DNA from: Oxalobacter aliiformigenes
Lineage (GTDB): Bacteria > Pseudomonadota > Gammaproteobacteria > Burkholderiales > Burkholderiaceae_D
Reading direction: 5' to 3'
Length of the DNA: 64,000 bases
NCBI RefSeq assembly: GCF_027116575.1
Contig: NZ_CP098252.1
Coordinates: forward strand, 2,046,001 to 2,110,000
Shown here: piece after piece, positions 10,211-20,661 of the stretch
How positions within the stretch are numbered: the first letter of the stretch is position 1
Layout of the letters: the number at the start of each line of letters is the position of its first letter
The notes under the pieces: generated by a model
The model's database searches: none
Seen by the model: the letters and a program-made list of their open reading frames with translations, nothing else
What the model was told of the DNA's origin: nothing
Translations under genes and position numbers: made by a program

Positions 10211-11635
10211 TCATTTAAAAGACATTACCGGAAACGCTTTCCAGTTGAAACGGATGCATTTTCCCTGTTTCCGGATATATTTTGCCGATTGTCCCAGCTT
10301 TCCGGCATAAATCAGGTCACTACCGACAAAAACCAGTGGCAGAAAAAGTCTTTCCCAGGATGGTATTCCCGCTTCCTGGTACAGGTTCTTCAATTTCTTG
10401 GTGGGCCGATTTACCAATTTCAATTCCGCATTGCCCCGGTAAGGATCAATCCTCAGGATGTTCTTTCTTAACCAATCCTCATCAACACCTGTTTCAGATT
10501 TTTCAAATTCCAGCCTGCCATACCATGATTTCAGCAATACAGACTGTTCTCCTGTCCACCGCAAAAAAACAGAAGCAGAAGGATTCGTCCGTTCACTTTC
10601 TTTTCTCTCGACAGACAGGATCGTTCTGTATCTCCTGATAACATAGCCATCTGTCTGCAAATTGATCAGTGCATCCCGTCTGGCTTCCAGCATCTGTTTT
10701 TTCGCCTGCACAAACCATGCTGTCGATGGTATTTGAATGCCATTTCCGATAAGCCAGCAACGCAACAGATTCTCCATACGCGAAGCACTCAGGCTTCGTG
10801 CTTGCGCCAGATCGAGTCTGTTTCCGGATATACGGCAAGTCCGAAGATCTTCTTCTCCCAGTTCATTCAACAGTTTCTGCGATGTCCCGACATGTTCCGA
10901 CATCCTTGCCAGTCTGTTCTGAAAGCCGGGAAAGATATCCGACATAACCGGTACCAGATGATGGCGGATAGCGTTCCGTGTATATTTTGTATCGGAATTG
11001 GAATCATCCTCCACATAGGAAAGACCATTTTCTTTCGCCCATTGCGAAAGACTTTTCCGCGACAGTGACAAAAGAGGACGACCAAGAAAGATAACACTGT
11101 CTTTTTTCAACTCGGGGATACACGCAACAGAATCCATGCCGGACAATCCCGCCATACCCGTACCACGCATCAGATGGAACAAAACCGTCTCGACCTGATC
11201 GTCCTGATGATGGGCTGTCAGTAACAGGGTTACCTGATGTTTCCGGCACATTTCACCTAATGCGGCATACCGTTTTGATCTGGCATCCGCCTCGACACCG
11301 TTTTTACTGTGCCGATCGACCTGGACCCGGCGACTTTCAAACCGGACGCCTAAAGTCGCACATACCTCCCTGCAATGATCACACCACTTGTCAGCCTGAC
11401 GGTTTAATCCATGATGAATATGAAATGCGAAAAGAGAAATATCCTTTTTCACTGAAAACCGGCGTGCAAGATGAAGCAGAACCGTCGAGTCCAATCCACC
11501 GCTATAGGCGATGGCCAAAGAAAGAGGAATATCCTGTTCTTTTACCGAAAAAATTTCATGGCACTCTTCATGAAAAACGCGCATCAGAATAGCTTCCAAT
11601 GCGCGTTCAAATCCGATCTCGACAGCGGAATTCAA
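10211..11635 (-). CDS. tilS: tRNA(Ile)-lysidine synthase
   Basis: Converts the wobble cytidine of tRNA-Ile(CAU) to lysidine, using ATP and lysine. The N-terminal PP-loop ATPase carries SGGLDS at residues 45-50, followed by the HIHHGLN motif. The linker and C-terminal substrate-binding domains follow. The length of 474 residues is normal for the long form. The start appears to be a TTG at 11635, preceded by AAGGA at about 8 bases; the next ATG (11584) lies well inside the conserved region. It begins 11 bases after accA ends, so the two are probably cotranscribed. Confidence 0.94.
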   Translation of the reverse strand: MNSAVEIGFERALEAILMRVFHEECHEIFSVKEQDIPLSLAIAYSGGLDSTVLLHLARRFSVKKDISLFAFHIHHGLNRQADKWCDHCREVCATLGVRFESRRVQVDRHSKNGVEADARSKRYAALGEMCRKHQVTLLLTAHHQDDQVETVLFHLMRGTGMAGLSGMDSVACIPELKKDSVIFLGRPLLSLSRKSLSQWAKENGLSYVEDDSNSDTKYTRNAIRHHLVPVMSDIFPGFQNRLARMSEHVGTSQKLLNELGEEDLRTCRISGNRLDLAQARSLSASRMENLLRCWLIGNGIQIPSTAWFVQAKKQMLEARRDALINLQTDGYVIRRYRTILSVERKESERTNPSASVFLRWTGEQSVLLKSWYGRLEFEKSETGVDEDWLRKNILRIDPYRGNAELKLVNRPTKKLKNLYQEAGIPSWERLFLPLVFVGSDLIYAGKLGQSAKYIRKQGKCIRFNWKAFPVMSFK

Positions 11636-11646
11636 AACGTCATCCT

Positions 11647-12621
11647 TTATTCGGATTGCGCCGTATCCCTGAATTTACCGTAATTAAGCCATTTTTCACG
11701 ACGTGCGGCCAAAAGTTCTGGAAGCGGGATGTTCTCCAGCTGGCGATACGATTCGGCCAATGCACGTTTCAAAACGGCGGCCATCCCTTTCATATCACGA
11801 TGGGCACCTCCGAGCGGCTCATCGATGATCTTGTCGATCATACCGATTTCCTTGAGGCGCTGTGCGGTCAGTCCCAACGCTTCGGCGGCTTCATTGGCAC
11901 GTTCCGCCGTCTTCCAGAGAATGGATGCACATCCTTCCGGAGAAATGACGGAATAAACCGAATACTGCAACATCTGAACCGTATCCGCCACGGCGATGGC
12001 AAGCGCGCCACCCGATCCGCCTTCGCCAATGATCGTGGCGATAATCGGTACTTTCAGATCGGCCATTACAAAAAGATTGCGTCCGATAGCCTCGGACTGG
12101 CCCCGTTCCTCGGCATCGATTCCGGGAAACGCACCCGGTGTATCGACAAACGTGAAAATCGGCAAACCGAATTTTTCAGCCATGCGCATCAAACGGAGTG
12201 CCTTGCGATAACCTTCCGGACGTGGCATGCCGAAATTCCGGAAACTCCTTTCCTTGACATCCCGGCCTTTCTGATGCCCCATCACAACACAGGGCATACC
12301 GTCGAAACGTGCCAGTCCTCCCACGATGGCAGGATCATCGGCGAAGGAACGATCTCCATGCAATTCGTGAAAATCGGTAAATATTTCATTGATATAATCC
12401 AGGGTATAGGGCCTGTTGGGATGACGCGCTATCTGGGACACCTGCCAGGGTGTCAGTTTGGAATATATTTCTCTGGTTAACTGCTTGCTCTTCTGTGCCA
12501 GTTTGGTGATTTCATCAGAAATATCGACAGCTGAATCATCTTGGACACAACGCAATTCCTCGATTTTGGCATCCAGTTCTGCGATAGGCTGTTCGAAACT
12601 GAGAAAAGTTGTTTTAGCCAC
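11647..12621 (-). CDS. accA: Acetyl-CoA carboxylase carboxyltransferase, alpha subunit
   Basis: Alpha subunit of the carboxyltransferase that moves the carboxyl group from biotin-BCCP to acetyl-CoA, committing carbon to fatty acids. Family signatures are [40 protein letters not shown] and [13 protein letters not shown] chose GTG 12621, giving [16 protein letters not shown] at the N-terminus: it matches the family start and has a strong AAGGAG 5-6 bases upstream. A longer frame from 12672 would use a TTG. The protein has 324 residues, close to the usual 320. It sits between a glycosylase gene and tilS. Confidence 0.96.
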   Translation of the reverse strand: MAKTTFLSFEQPIAELDAKIEELRCVQDDSAVDISDEITKLAQKSKQLTREIYSKLTPWQVSQIARHPNRPYTLDYINEIFTDFHELHGDRSFADDPAIVGGLARFDGMPCVVMGHQKGRDVKERSFRNFGMPRPEGYRKALRLMRMAEKFGLPIFTFVDTPGAFPGIDAEERGQSEAIGRNLFVMADLKVPIIATIIGEGGSGGALAIAVADTVQMLQYSVYSVISPEGCASILWKTAERANEAAEALGLTAQRLKEIGMIDKIIDEPLGGAHRDMKGMAAVLKRALAESYRQLENIPLPELLAARREKWLNYGKFRDTAQSE

Positions 12622-12676
12622 ACTATCTCCTTCCAACCGGCTGCATGGCATTCCTGCAACCGAACTATTCAATTTT

Positions 12677-13297
12677 TCAGTATTCTACCGGAAGTGGTGT
12701 CAAACTGCGCCATAAATACCAGGTAGCGACTGTACACCAGGGTTTCCAGTTTTTTGCCAGTTCACGAATATCCTCTCTGGAAACCGGTTTCCCGGAAAAA
12801 TAGGATTTGCTGACCCCTTTCTGTAATCCCACGTCATCCACAGGCAATACATCGGGCCTTAAAAGATTGAAGATCAGAAACATTTCCGCTGTCCATCGCC
12901 CGATCCCTTTTATCCGGGTCAGATCGGCAATGATTTCTTCATCTGCCATGACAATCCAGCGGTCGGTCCGGATTTTACGCTCGAGAAAATGAAACGCCAA
13001 ATCCTTCAGGTATTCGACCTTCCGTCTCGAAAGGCCACTTGCCCCAAGCGAATCAACACTGGCCTGTATAATCTCGGAAGGTGTACAGGCCGGACAAACT
13101 GTCCGGAACCGTTCCCAGATGGAATCGGCGGCCTTAACCGAAATCTGCTGCCCGACAATGGAACGAACCAGTGTCTGGAACGGTTCGCCACGGCTGAGAA
13201 GACGCCCCTTTTCTGTTTCCCGGACCAGCTTGCCCAGGATCGGATCACGGGTGGACAATTCCCGGCAGGCCTGATTCCAGGTATCCGGGTCAATCAA
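12677..13297 (-). CDS. DNA-3-methyladenine glycosylase, AlkA/HhH-GPD type
   Basis: Base-excision repair enzyme that removes alkylated bases. The helix-hairpin-helix is [15 protein letters not shown], and the catalytic aspartate lies in [10 protein letters not shown]. An upstream [18 protein letters not shown] helix matches the family. The start is uncertain. I prefer TTG 13297 (about 206 residues), which gives the usual [12 protein letters not shown] beginning and avoids overlap with cysS. A longer frame from a TTG at 13417 would overlap cysS by 95 bases. A second, unrelated AAG-type alkyl glycosylase lies at 16308, so the strain has two routes for alkyl-base repair. Confidence 0.88.
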   Translation of the reverse strand: MIDPDTWNQACRELSTRDPILGKLVRETEKGRLLSRGEPFQTLVRSIVGQQISVKAADSIWERFRTVCPACTPSEIIQASVDSLGASGLSRRKVEYLKDLAFHFLERKIRTDRWIVMADEEIIADLTRIKGIGRWTAEMFLIFNLLRPDVLPVDDVGLQKGVSKSYFSGKPVSREDIRELAKNWKPWCTVATWYLWRSLTPLPVEY

Positions 13298-13322
13298 TGA
13301 ACCCGTACAGGCGACATTCCGT

Positions 13323-14711
13323 CTATGAACGACGCCATTCGGTCTTTCCGCCCGGTCTGTCTTCAAGGACAATACCCTTTTCAAGCAACTCGTTACGTAT
13401 TCTGTCAGCCTCCGCAAAATTTTTCAGCTTTTTGGCCTCGACACGTGCGGCAATCCGTTCCTCAATCCACTTTTCCTCATTCCCGTCGCCACGTCCGTCT
13501 CCCTGGAGGAACTGCCGCGGTTCACGTCCCAGCAATCCGAGCACACCGGCAAGTGCTTTCAGTTGCGAAGCCATTTCAACAGAACCGGTCCTGTTGATCT
13601 CGTTGGCCAGTTCGAACAATACGGCTACGGCCTCCGGTGTATTGAAATCGTCATTCATGGCCTGTGCGAAACGGATCGCATGTTTTTCCTTCCAGTCAAC
13701 CGGTCTTTCCCTGACATCAATATCTTTCAGTGCCGTGTAAAGACGGGTCAGTGCCGCCTTGGCATCGTCCAGATGGGCATCGGAATAGTTCAGCGGACTG
13801 CGATAATGCGAGCGGATGATGAAAAAACGCAGGACTTCCGCATCATAATTCTTCAGCACATCACGAATCGTAAAGAAATTGCCGAGCGATTTCGACATTT
13901 TTTCATTATCCACCCGTACGAAACCGTTATGCATCCAGTAATTGACGAAAGGATGATGGGAAGCGCCTTCAGACTGGGCAATCTCATTTTCATGATGCGG
14001 GAACTGAAGATCGGCACCGCCCCCATGAATATCAAAATGATCCCCCAAAAGCTTGCTCGACATGGCCGAGCATTCAATATGCCATCCGGGACGGCCGGCT
14101 CCCCATTTGGAAGGCCATTTGGCTTCATCCGGTTCGGTCGGCTTTGCCGACTTCCACAACACAAAATCCAGTGGATCCCGTTTGCCGGTATTGACATCGA
14201 CCCGTTCACCGGCCCGCAAGTCATCAAGTGATTTCCCGGACAGTTTTCCATATCCTTCGAAATCGCGTACGGAATAGTTCACGTCTCCGTCTTCCGACTG
14301 GTACGCCAGACCGTTTTTTTCCAGCTTGCCGATCAATTCCAGCATTTCCGGAACATATTCCGTCGCCCGTGGCTCATGATCGGGAGGCAAAATACCCAGG
14401 GCACCGGTATCCTCATGCATATACCGTGTGAACCGTTCCGTCAGACTGGAAATGGTCTCGCCATTTTCACCGGCCCGATTGATGATCTTGTCATCGATGT
14501 CCGTAATGTTGCGAACATAGGTCACCTGATATCCCAGTGCTTTCAGCCAGCGATAGACGACGTCAAACGACATCATCATGCGTGCATGTCCGATATGGCA
14601 GTAATCGTAAATGGTCATGCCGCATACGTACATACGGACCTTGCCCGGTTCAATCGGTTTGAAAACCTGCTTGCTTCTCGTCAAACTGTTGTATATCTGG
14701 AGACTGTCCAT
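13323..14711 (-). CDS. cysS: Cysteinyl-tRNA synthetase
   Basis: Class I aminoacyl-tRNA synthetase charging tRNA-Cys. The zinc ligand Cys30 in YVCGMT, the HIGH motif HIGH at 39-42, the zinc-site segments WHIECSAM and FPHHENE, and the KMSKS loop [10 protein letters not shown] are all present. I chose ATG 14711, giving [12 protein letters not shown], the conserved start; the open frame runs 48 residues further upstream without similarity. With 462 residues it has normal length. It is the first gene of the minus-strand block running towards lysC and is divergent from ppiB. Confidence 0.96.
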   Translation of the reverse strand: MDSLQIYNSLTRSKQVFKPIEPGKVRMYVCGMTIYDYCHIGHARMMMSFDVVYRWLKALGYQVTYVRNITDIDDKIINRAGENGETISSLTERFTRYMHEDTGALGILPPDHEPRATEYVPEMLELIGKLEKNGLAYQSEDGDVNYSVRDFEGYGKLSGKSLDDLRAGERVDVNTGKRDPLDFVLWKSAKPTEPDEAKWPSKWGAGRPGWHIECSAMSSKLLGDHFDIHGGGADLQFPHHENEIAQSEGASHHPFVNYWMHNGFVRVDNEKMSKSLGNFFTIRDVLKNYDAEVLRFFIIRSHYRSPLNYSDAHLDDAKAALTRLYTALKDIDVRERPVDWKEKHAIRFAQAMNDDFNTPEAVAVLFELANEINRTGSVEMASQLKALAGVLGLLGREPRQFLQGDGRGDGNEEKWIEERIAARVEAKKLKNFAEADRIRNELLEKGIVLEDRPGGKTEWRRS

Positions 14712-14953
14712 CTTCGACTTTGAATTGAAAAACGAATAAACGGTTATTTTACTTTGTAACGGACATTTTGACATGCCCGTATTCTTTGCAAAAACAATAT
14801 TATGAACAATAAACAGGCCAAACTGTCTATCTTTGAACCTCAGGCAATATCGCATGGTTCAAGAGTTTGCTAGAATGCTTTCAAACATCTGGAAGTCTCT
14901 TGCGTTTTTCATGTATCTTTCATGAACGGACAGTGAAATTGTTTTCGAACCGT

Positions 14954-14982
14954 TTGAAAGCACAAGAGAAATCGACTATTTT
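14954..14982 (+). promoter_or_regulatory. Candidate sigma-70 promoter of ppiB
   Basis: TTGAAA (14954-14959) and TATTTT (14977-14982) are separated by exactly 17 bases and lie just before the ppiB Shine-Dalgarno AAAGGAATA. The implied leader would be only about 14 bases. The rest of the divergent gap to cysS (14712-14953) shows no stronger signal. Confidence 0.45.
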
Positions 14983-15002
14983 TTAATTGACAAAGGAATA
15001 AT

Positions 15003-15491
15003 ATGGCCGTCTCCCTGCAAACCAATTTCGGTACAATCAAGATTGAACTGGATGCTGAAAATGCTCCAAAAACCGTCGACAATTTTCTTTCTTACGTTCG
15101 TTCCGGTTTTTACAACAACACCATTTTCCATCGTGTCATTGACGGGTTCATGATCCAGGGAGGAGGTTTCGAACCGGGCATGAAGCAGAAAAAAACCAAT
15201 GCGCCGATAGAAAATGAAGCCAACAACGGTTTATCCAACGAAACCTACTCTATCGCGATGGCAAGAACACCTGATCCCCATTCCGCTACCGCCCAGTTTT
15301 TCATCAATGTCAACAACAACGACTTTCTTGACTATCCGGGGCAGGATGGCTGGGGTTATTGTGTTTTCGGCAAAGTGACGGAAGGCAAAGACGTCGTCGA
15401 TCGCATCCGGAAAGTGGCAACGGGCCGTGCCGGTATGCACGCAGACGTACCGCTTGAAGACGTCATCATCGAAAAAGCCGAAGAAATCTGA
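15003..15491 (+). CDS. ppiB: Peptidyl-prolyl cis-trans isomerase B (cyclophilin)
   Basis: Cytoplasmic cyclophilin that speeds proline isomerisation during folding; no signal peptide is present. Core motifs are [29 protein letters not shown] and the tryptophan-containing [10 protein letters not shown]. The 162-residue length is typical. The ATG has AAAGGA at 6-7 bases. It is followed after 21 bases by lpxH, as often seen in this class. Confidence 0.95.
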   Translation: MAVSLQTNFGTIKIELDAENAPKTVDNFLSYVRSGFYNNTIFHRVIDGFMIQGGGFEPGMKQKKTNAPIENEANNGLSNETYSIAMARTPDPHSATAQFFINVNNNDFLDYPGQDGWGYCVFGKVTEGKDVVDRIRKVATGRAGMHADVPLEDVIIEKAEEI

Positions 15492-15512
15492 TTATTTCAC
15501 CCTGCAATCCTT

Positions 15513-16289
15513 ATGAATCAGCCAGCCGAACAGAAAATGCCTGTCCAGGCACTTTTCATTTCTGATTTGCACCTGCAACCGGCATTGCCGAAAACGACCC
15601 GTGCATTTCTGGACTTTCTGCAAAATCAGGTCAAACAGGCCGAACAGCTCTACATTTTGGGAGACCTTTTCGAATACTGGGCCGGTGATGACGATATGGA
15701 TTCGGATTATCTCGAAACGATTGTCCGCTCTATCCGGGAAGCGGCGGATAGCGGTACCGCAATATTCTGGATTTGCGGCAATCGCGATTTTCTGACAGGC
15801 GAGAGGTTCCTGGAGGCAACCGGCGCCAGAGCGCTTCCGGAACTTTCGGTCATCGAATCCGGAAAGACAAAAATCGCTCTGGCACATGGTGATGCCCAGT
15901 GTACGGATGATCAGGCCTACATGCAGTTCAGGAACATGGTCCGTAATCCGGTCTGGCAGAAACAGTTTCTGGCCATGCCGCTGGCGCAACGAAAAGCCAT
16001 TATTGCCGGTATGCGCCAGGACAGCCGGAAAGGCAATCAGGAAAAATCCGCCCGGATCATGGATGTCAATGCTTCTGTTATCGCAGACCTGTTCAAACAG
16101 ACCGGCGCATCCGTACTGATTCATGGTCATACCCACCAACCCGGGCAGCACATTCACAAAATCGAAAATGGCGAATATCTCCGTCTGGTATTGTCCGACT
16201 GGAATCTGGATGACGGTCCTGCACGTGGAGACTGGATCGAACTGAACCGGCATGGCGAATTATCGCGACACGTCGTGAAACCGGTCTGA
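15513..16289 (+). CDS. lpxH: UDP-2,3-diacylglucosamine diphosphatase
   Basis: Calcineurin-like metallophosphatase that hydrolyses UDP-2,3-diacylglucosamine to lipid X in lipid A synthesis; peripheral on the inner membrane. All metal-binding blocks are seen: FISDLHL, GDLFEYW, CGNRDF, LAHGDAQCTDD and LIHGHTHQPG. The length of 258 residues is normal. ATG 15513 has no clear Shine-Dalgarno; Met9 (15537) is an alternative. With lptF/lptG and the envelope genes nearby it contributes to outer-membrane LPS assembly. Confidence 0.95.
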   Translation: MNQPAEQKMPVQALFISDLHLQPALPKTTRAFLDFLQNQVKQAEQLYILGDLFEYWAGDDDMDSDYLETIVRSIREAADSGTAIFWICGNRDFLTGERFLEATGARALPELSVIESGKTKIALAHGDAQCTDDQAYMQFRNMVRNPVWQKQFLAMPLAQRKAIIAGMRQDSRKGNQEKSARIMDVNASVIADLFKQTGASVLIHGHTHQPGQHIHKIENGEYLRLVLSDWNLDDGPARGDWIELNRHGELSRHVVKPV

Positions 16290-16307
16290 TATATCCTCTC
16301 TGTTTCC

Positions 16308-16901
16308 ATGAATCATTCCGGCAATGAAATCGATTTTTCGAGTACATCTGAAATCGTCGCGCAACAGTTGATCGGCTCCCGTTTCCTGTATCGCGGTATC
16401 GGCGGTATCATCGTCGAAACCGAAGCCTACGATCAGGCAGATCCCGCTTCTCACAGTTTTTGCGGCCCGACCGATCGTAATGCTGTCATGTTCGGGCCAC
16501 CGGGTTTTATCTATGTTTACCGGTCATATGGTATCCACTGGTGTTTCAATTTCGTCTGTCAAGAAGAAAACCATGGTTCTGCTGTTCTGATCAGGGCGAT
16601 CGAACCGGTTGAGGGAATCGATATCATGCGTGAACGACGCAGGTTATCCGACATCCGGTTATTGTGCTCCGGACCAGGACGGGTATCCCAGGCACTGGGT
16701 ATTACGCGGGAAGAAAACGGTTTGTCCCTCCAGTCGGAATCGTGTTTTCTGAAACCTCGCACCAAACCGGTTGATATCATCGCCGGGCCAAGAATCGGCA
16801 TCACAAAAGCGACCGAAACACACTGGCGATTCGGACTGGCCGGATCGCCCTATCTGAGCAGGCCTTTTCCAAAATTCTCACCGGTTTTCACAAGCGACTG
16901 A
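16308..16901 (+). CDS. 3-methyladenine DNA glycosylase, AAG/Mpg family
   Basis: Base-excision repair enzyme of the eukaryote-like AAG fold, distinct from AlkA. Recognisable blocks are IVETEAY followed by DPASHS, the segment AVMFGPPGFIYVYRSYGIHW (the base-intercalating tyrosine region), GPGRVSQALGI, and GPRIGITKATETHWRF. The length of 197 residues is normal. It starts 18 bases after lpxH, probably in the same transcript, but has no evident Shine-Dalgarno. It converges on the DUF748 gene with only 4 bases between stop codons and no terminator. Confidence 0.92.
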   Translation: MNHSGNEIDFSSTSEIVAQQLIGSRFLYRGIGGIIVETEAYDQADPASHSFCGPTDRNAVMFGPPGFIYVYRSYGIHWCFNFVCQEENHGSAVLIRAIEPVEGIDIMRERRRLSDIRLLCSGPGRVSQALGITREENGLSLQSESCFLKPRTKPVDIIAGPRIGITKATETHWRFGLAGSPYLSRPFPKFSPVFTSD

Positions 16902-16905
16902 TTCA

Positions 16906-19900
16906 TCAGCTTTTCCAGCGCAAATTGAAATCAACCCGATGTGCCGGCATATCTTTTCCCGCTTCTCCCTTCTTGCTGGCTAGCAGATAGATCCTTTCAT
17001 CCGGAAGTTTGCCCTTCAGAACCAGCCAGTTCTTGACCGCCTCGGCTCGCCGGTTGGCCAGAAGGATCAAACCGTCTTTTGTCGATGCATAATGCTGTAC
17101 CAGCAGTTTTTCCATTTCGGAAACAGACAATGACTGATCGAAAAGCAATAACTTTCTGGGCTTGTCAAACTTCTCGTTCCGATACACTTCCCTGATGAGT
17201 TCAGGATATTCTTCCCGGGATATGGATACTTCCTCAAACGACTGCATGCCCAGTTTTCTGCGCTTTAGTGCGCGGATTTTCCTTTGCAGCACAAATTCGC
17301 CAAGTCCAGCCCGATCGGCGACCTCGTCATACAACCCGGTAATTTCCAATTTGATTCCGGGCCGTTTCGCCAGCCCCTTCGCCATTTTCTCCAGTCGCAG
17401 CTCACTTTCCTTCGACAGGGTTGAACGGCCCGGTTCGAAAATCATTCCCGATAAGGATTTCTCGTTTTCATTTAATGAGGCCAGAAAAGCGAAAGGCGCC
17501 GTCATCACTTTCTTCAATGTATTGAACACGACCTTTCCGACAATACTGCCTAACGAAAACTCCGGATCATTCAAAGAACCTGTAATCGGAACATGGATAT
17601 CGATAACACCATCGCTATCCTTTAACAGGGCCAACGCCAGTTCAATGGACAAGTCCAGGGCTTCTTCACTTTGCACCTTCTCCCCCAGCGTCAGCTGATC
17701 CAGAACCAGCGCATTTTCGGCTTTCAATTCTCCATTTTCAACCTTGTAGGTCGCCTTGTAGGAAAGCTTTCCCTTTTCAATCCCGTACCCCAGATACTTG
17801 CCGGTATAGGCACTGAACTGGGCAAGCTCCATCCCTCTTACCTGAGCCTTGATATTCAGCGTCAGCTTGTCGCTCAACGGATTAACATATCCTGAAATGA
17901 CCAGCGGAGCACCATTGACCTGCCCTTTCAGCCACAGCCTCGACTGCGTCTTCGGATCATTGGACAAATTGACGAAAGCACCACGCAAATCGCGTATATT
18001 GGCCGTATAGTGCGGCTTGATAAAGTTGTCGGAAAACCGGACATTCCCGTTCCCGATTATCCATCTTTTAATGGACAGTCTGAAACGGTCATTTCCGGAC
18101 GGATCCGATGCTGCCGTTACAGAACGCTCGACAGGAACCGGCCGGACAACTGTAGCCGTTTTATCGGCGACTTCAACGGCCAAACCATCTTCCTCGCTTT
18201 CAGTCAGGCTCTTCTGACCACCGGCCTTGCTGCGCAGAATATTCTGCAAATTCAACCGCCCGTCCTGCAATAAAATAACTCTGGCGACGACATCATTCAT
18301 TTTCGCCTTGTCAATCGCAACCGAAAGAGGATTCAGATTAACGGCAACCTCTTCAAGTGACAGATTTTTCCAGCTGATTACGGGCCTTCCCGTCAACTGA
18401 TCCACAGCGGCCAGACTCCCGATCGCCGCACCACCTCTGAAGTTTCCGTGCAATTTGCCGTCCTGTGCCTGCTTCATTGCCAATGTCCCTTTAACAGACA
18501 AATCGGCCTGCCTCAACGACAAATTCACATAATCGTCAACATACGGCTGAATGAAACGGATATCGATATTTCTCATGTCGATATCCAGATCGGCCTTGAA
18601 CGGTGAAACCATCACATTGCCTTTCAAAGTCGCATTCCCTTGGGCATTGACTTTCGCCCGCATCAATAACGGAACCGGTTTTTCCATCGAATCGGACAGA
18701 TTCTCCACCGTTATTTCAAGTTGCGACACCTGCGTGACAACAGGTCGCCTGACATTTCTGTTTTCAAAATGGAACGCCCAATCCCTGATCCCCGCATGTT
18801 TTACCTGATAATGGAAACCGGTTTTTTCCGCTGCCTTGTCCAGAGTTTCCTGTGGCATGACACCCCCGCTCTCTTTTCGGTACCGCTCCAGCAATTCAGG
18901 CATACTATGCACAACCTGGACACGTGCTCCCGCCGAAACAATCCGGTCAACAGACAGATTGCGTCCGGACAAATCCAGAGAAAGCCTTTCGACATTCAGT
19001 CCTATATTTTTCGCTTCCACATTCACGGGCTTTGCAAAAACACGATCCGTAAACTGAAACCGGCCATCCCGGACAATCAGTTGCGAAAGATCGATCACCT
19101 TTGCAAGACTGGAGGATACCGGTTTGTTTTCAACTGATTCCGTCTTCTTCGCAGCCCCCTGTTTTCCCATATCCTGCAATCGTTCAAAATTCCATTGGCC
19201 TTTTCCATTCCGGTCAAGAAACACTTGCGGGCTGTTCAGGGCAATACGGGCAATTCCGATCCGGCCGGACAGGATGTCGCTTTTGCCGACATCCATCGCC
19301 ACTGTACCGATTCTGAACATATCCCTGTTATCCGGATCAAAGACATGCAGTGATTGAAGCGTGACACCGCCTTCCACCAGCAAGGAATTTTTTCCTTCTT
19401 CATCCCTGTTCCAGCTTGCCCCCAGCCGGGTGGACCATTTACTGTTTTCCAGACGGATTCCCGAAACACGGTCAACCAACCTGAACTGGCCATCACTGAC
19501 AACCAGTTGCTTGAGACCAACAGCCCATGCACGCTGCCGGGAGGACTTTTTCCCGTCCTGTTCCGCTTTTCCGGTCGGCCAGTTTCCGGCAGCCAGCAAA
19601 CGTTCCACATTCCATTTCCCCTTCCCGTCCCGGTCAAGAAATATCTGTGGATTTTTCAATCCGATACGCTCAATGTTGAACTCACCCGATGCCATGTCGC
19701 TTTTGCCGACCTCGATTTTCATCTCCGGAATCTTAAGCACATCACGATTATCCGATTCGGTCAGCCATATGGATGAAAGCGTGATATTTCCCTGGATATA
19801 AACCGGACGTCTGTCTCCATCCCGCCGTGCAAAGACAATATCCAGATCCGTAGAAAATTTGCCACTCTTCAATTTGAAACCGGGATCGAACGGGAGATAT

Positions 19901-20634
19901 CCCAGATAAGTCGGCAAATCGAGTTTGTCGAGTCTGACGCCCAGCGTACCGCTTCTTTTGCCAAATGCAGGTTTGGATTTACCAACCAGTTCAATCTTGT
20001 CCTTGTTGATTCTTGCACTGATTCCGAACCGGACGAATATGTCGACTTCGGACGGCATATTGGCAACAAACGGGATACCGACATTCAACTCCTCTATCAG
20101 CAACCGCTTTTTACGTACTTCATCCTCAACGCGAATTGTTCCGTTTTCGATCTGGATATTGTTGATGGAAAAACGCATTTTCTCCCGATTGCTTCCACCA
20201 GATTTCGAAAAATAGGCCACGATATCCCGAATATTGGATCGCTTGTCCTGCCCCCGGACAATATGGACAGCCGGATTGACCAGCCGGATTTCCTTGATGA
20301 CGGGACTGAATTCCGTAAAAGTGGCTGGAGCCAACTCGACATATAACTGATCAAACGAAGCGAAATCAGTTTCCTGCCCCGGATTGGATAAGCGGACCCC
20401 TTCCAGCCTGGCGGTGAGTCCGAACAAATCCAGGTCCATTTTCCGGATAGTCAAATGGCGATTGAAATTTTCGGCAGCAAACGCACGCGCTCTCGACTCA
20501 ATGAATCCCGGAAGAAAATAAATACCGGCAATGACCAGAACGACCAGCGACAAAACGACAAGCGACAAGACTCCGACCGCGACCAGTCTGAAACGTGAAT
20601 GTTTTCCGATACCTGAAGTTTTCTGTTCCGCCAT
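16906..20634 (-). CDS. Giant DUF748/AsmA-like envelope protein A (1242 aa)
   Basis: One N-terminal membrane segment (about residues 19-38) is followed by a long beta-rich region of the DUF748/AsmA-like type, probably reaching across the periplasm. Relatives of this clan (AsmA, TamB, YhdP) act in lipid or protein traffic to the outer membrane; the role here is inferred. Residues about 286-565 are an internal tandem duplication of a 140-residue unit (see the repeat entry). The last 170 residues contain FEPGRSTLS and ANRRAEAVKNWLV...RVDFNL, resembling a split OmpA C-terminal peptidoglycan-binding domain. It lies 27 bases after its paralogue at 20662, in one operon. The ATG has AGGG somewhat far upstream. 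Confidence 0.8.
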   Translation of the reverse strand: MAEQKTSGIGKHSRFRLVAVGVLSLVVLSLVVLVIAGIYFLPGFIESRARAFAAENFNRHLTIRKMDLDLFGLTARLEGVRLSNPGQETDFASFDQLYVELAPATFTEFSPVIKEIRLVNPAVHIVRGQDKRSNIRDIVAYFSKSGGSNREKMRFSINNIQIENGTIRVEDEVRKKRLLIEELNVGIPFVANMPSEVDIFVRFGISARINKDKIELVGKSKPAFGKRSGTLGVRLDKLDLPTYLGYLPFDPGFKLKSGKFSTDLDIVFARRDGDRRPVYIQGNITLSSIWLTESDNRDVLKIPEMKIEVGKSDMASGEFNIERIGLKNPQIFLDRDGKGKWNVERLLAAGNWPTGKAEQDGKKSSRQRAWAVGLKQLVVSDGQFRLVDRVSGIRLENSKWSTRLGASWNRDEEGKNSLLVEGGVTLQSLHVFDPDNRDMFRIGTVAMDVGKSDILSGRIGIARIALNSPQVFLDRNGKGQWNFERLQDMGKQGAAKKTESVENKPVSSSLAKVIDLSQLIVRDGRFQFTDRVFAKPVNVEAKNIGLNVERLSLDLSGRNLSVDRIVSAGARVQVVHSMPELLERYRKESGGVMPQETLDKAAEKTGFHYQVKHAGIRDWAFHFENRNVRRPVVTQVSQLEITVENLSDSMEKPVPLLMRAKVNAQGNATLKGNVMVSPFKADLDIDMRNIDIRFIQPYVDDYVNLSLRQADLSVKGTLAMKQAQDGKLHGNFRGGAAIGSLAAVDQLTGRPVISWKNLSLEEVAVNLNPLSVAIDKAKMNDVVARVILLQDGRLNLQNILRSKAGGQKSLTESEEDGLAVEVADKTATVVRPVPVERSVTAASDPSGNDRFRLSIKRWIIGNGNVRFSDNFIKPHYTANIRDLRGAFVNLSNDPKTQSRLWLKGQVNGAPLVISGYVNPLSDKLTLNIKAQVRGMELAQFSAYTGKYLGYGIEKGKLSYKATYKVENGELKAENALVLDQLTLGEKVQSEEALDLSIELALALLKDSDGVIDIHVPITGSLNDPEFSLGSIVGKVVFNTLKKVMTAPFAFLASLNENEKSLSGMIFEPGRSTLSKESELRLEKMAKGLAKRPGIKLEITGLYDEVADRAGLGEFVLQRKIRALKRRKLGMQSFEEVSISREEYPELIREVYRNEKFDKPRKLLLFDQSLSVSEMEKLLVQHYASTKDGLILLANRRAEAVKNWLVLKGKLPDERIYLLASKKGEAGKDMPAHRVDFNLRWKS
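18941..19780 (-). repeat. Intragenic tandem duplication of a 140-codon unit
   Basis: Two copies exactly 420 bases apart: about 19361-19780 (residues 286-425) and 18941-19360 (residues 426-565). Corresponding segments include VGKSDMASGEFNIERIG / VGKSDILSGRIGIARIA, NPQIFLDRDGKGKWNVERL / SPQVFLDRNGKGQWNFERL, and VVSDGQFRLVDRV / IVRDGRFQFTDRV. The neighbouring paralogue has only one such unit at the equivalent place (around residue 343), which accounts for nearly all of the 148-residue difference in length. Confidence 0.85.
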
Positions 20635-20661
20635 TAAAATTTTTCCCTTAAAACCGATTCT

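Noticed and set aside
11599..12480. Open frame of 293 codons opposite accA and tilS
   Set aside because: Antisense to strongly conserved AccA blocks; no protein features.
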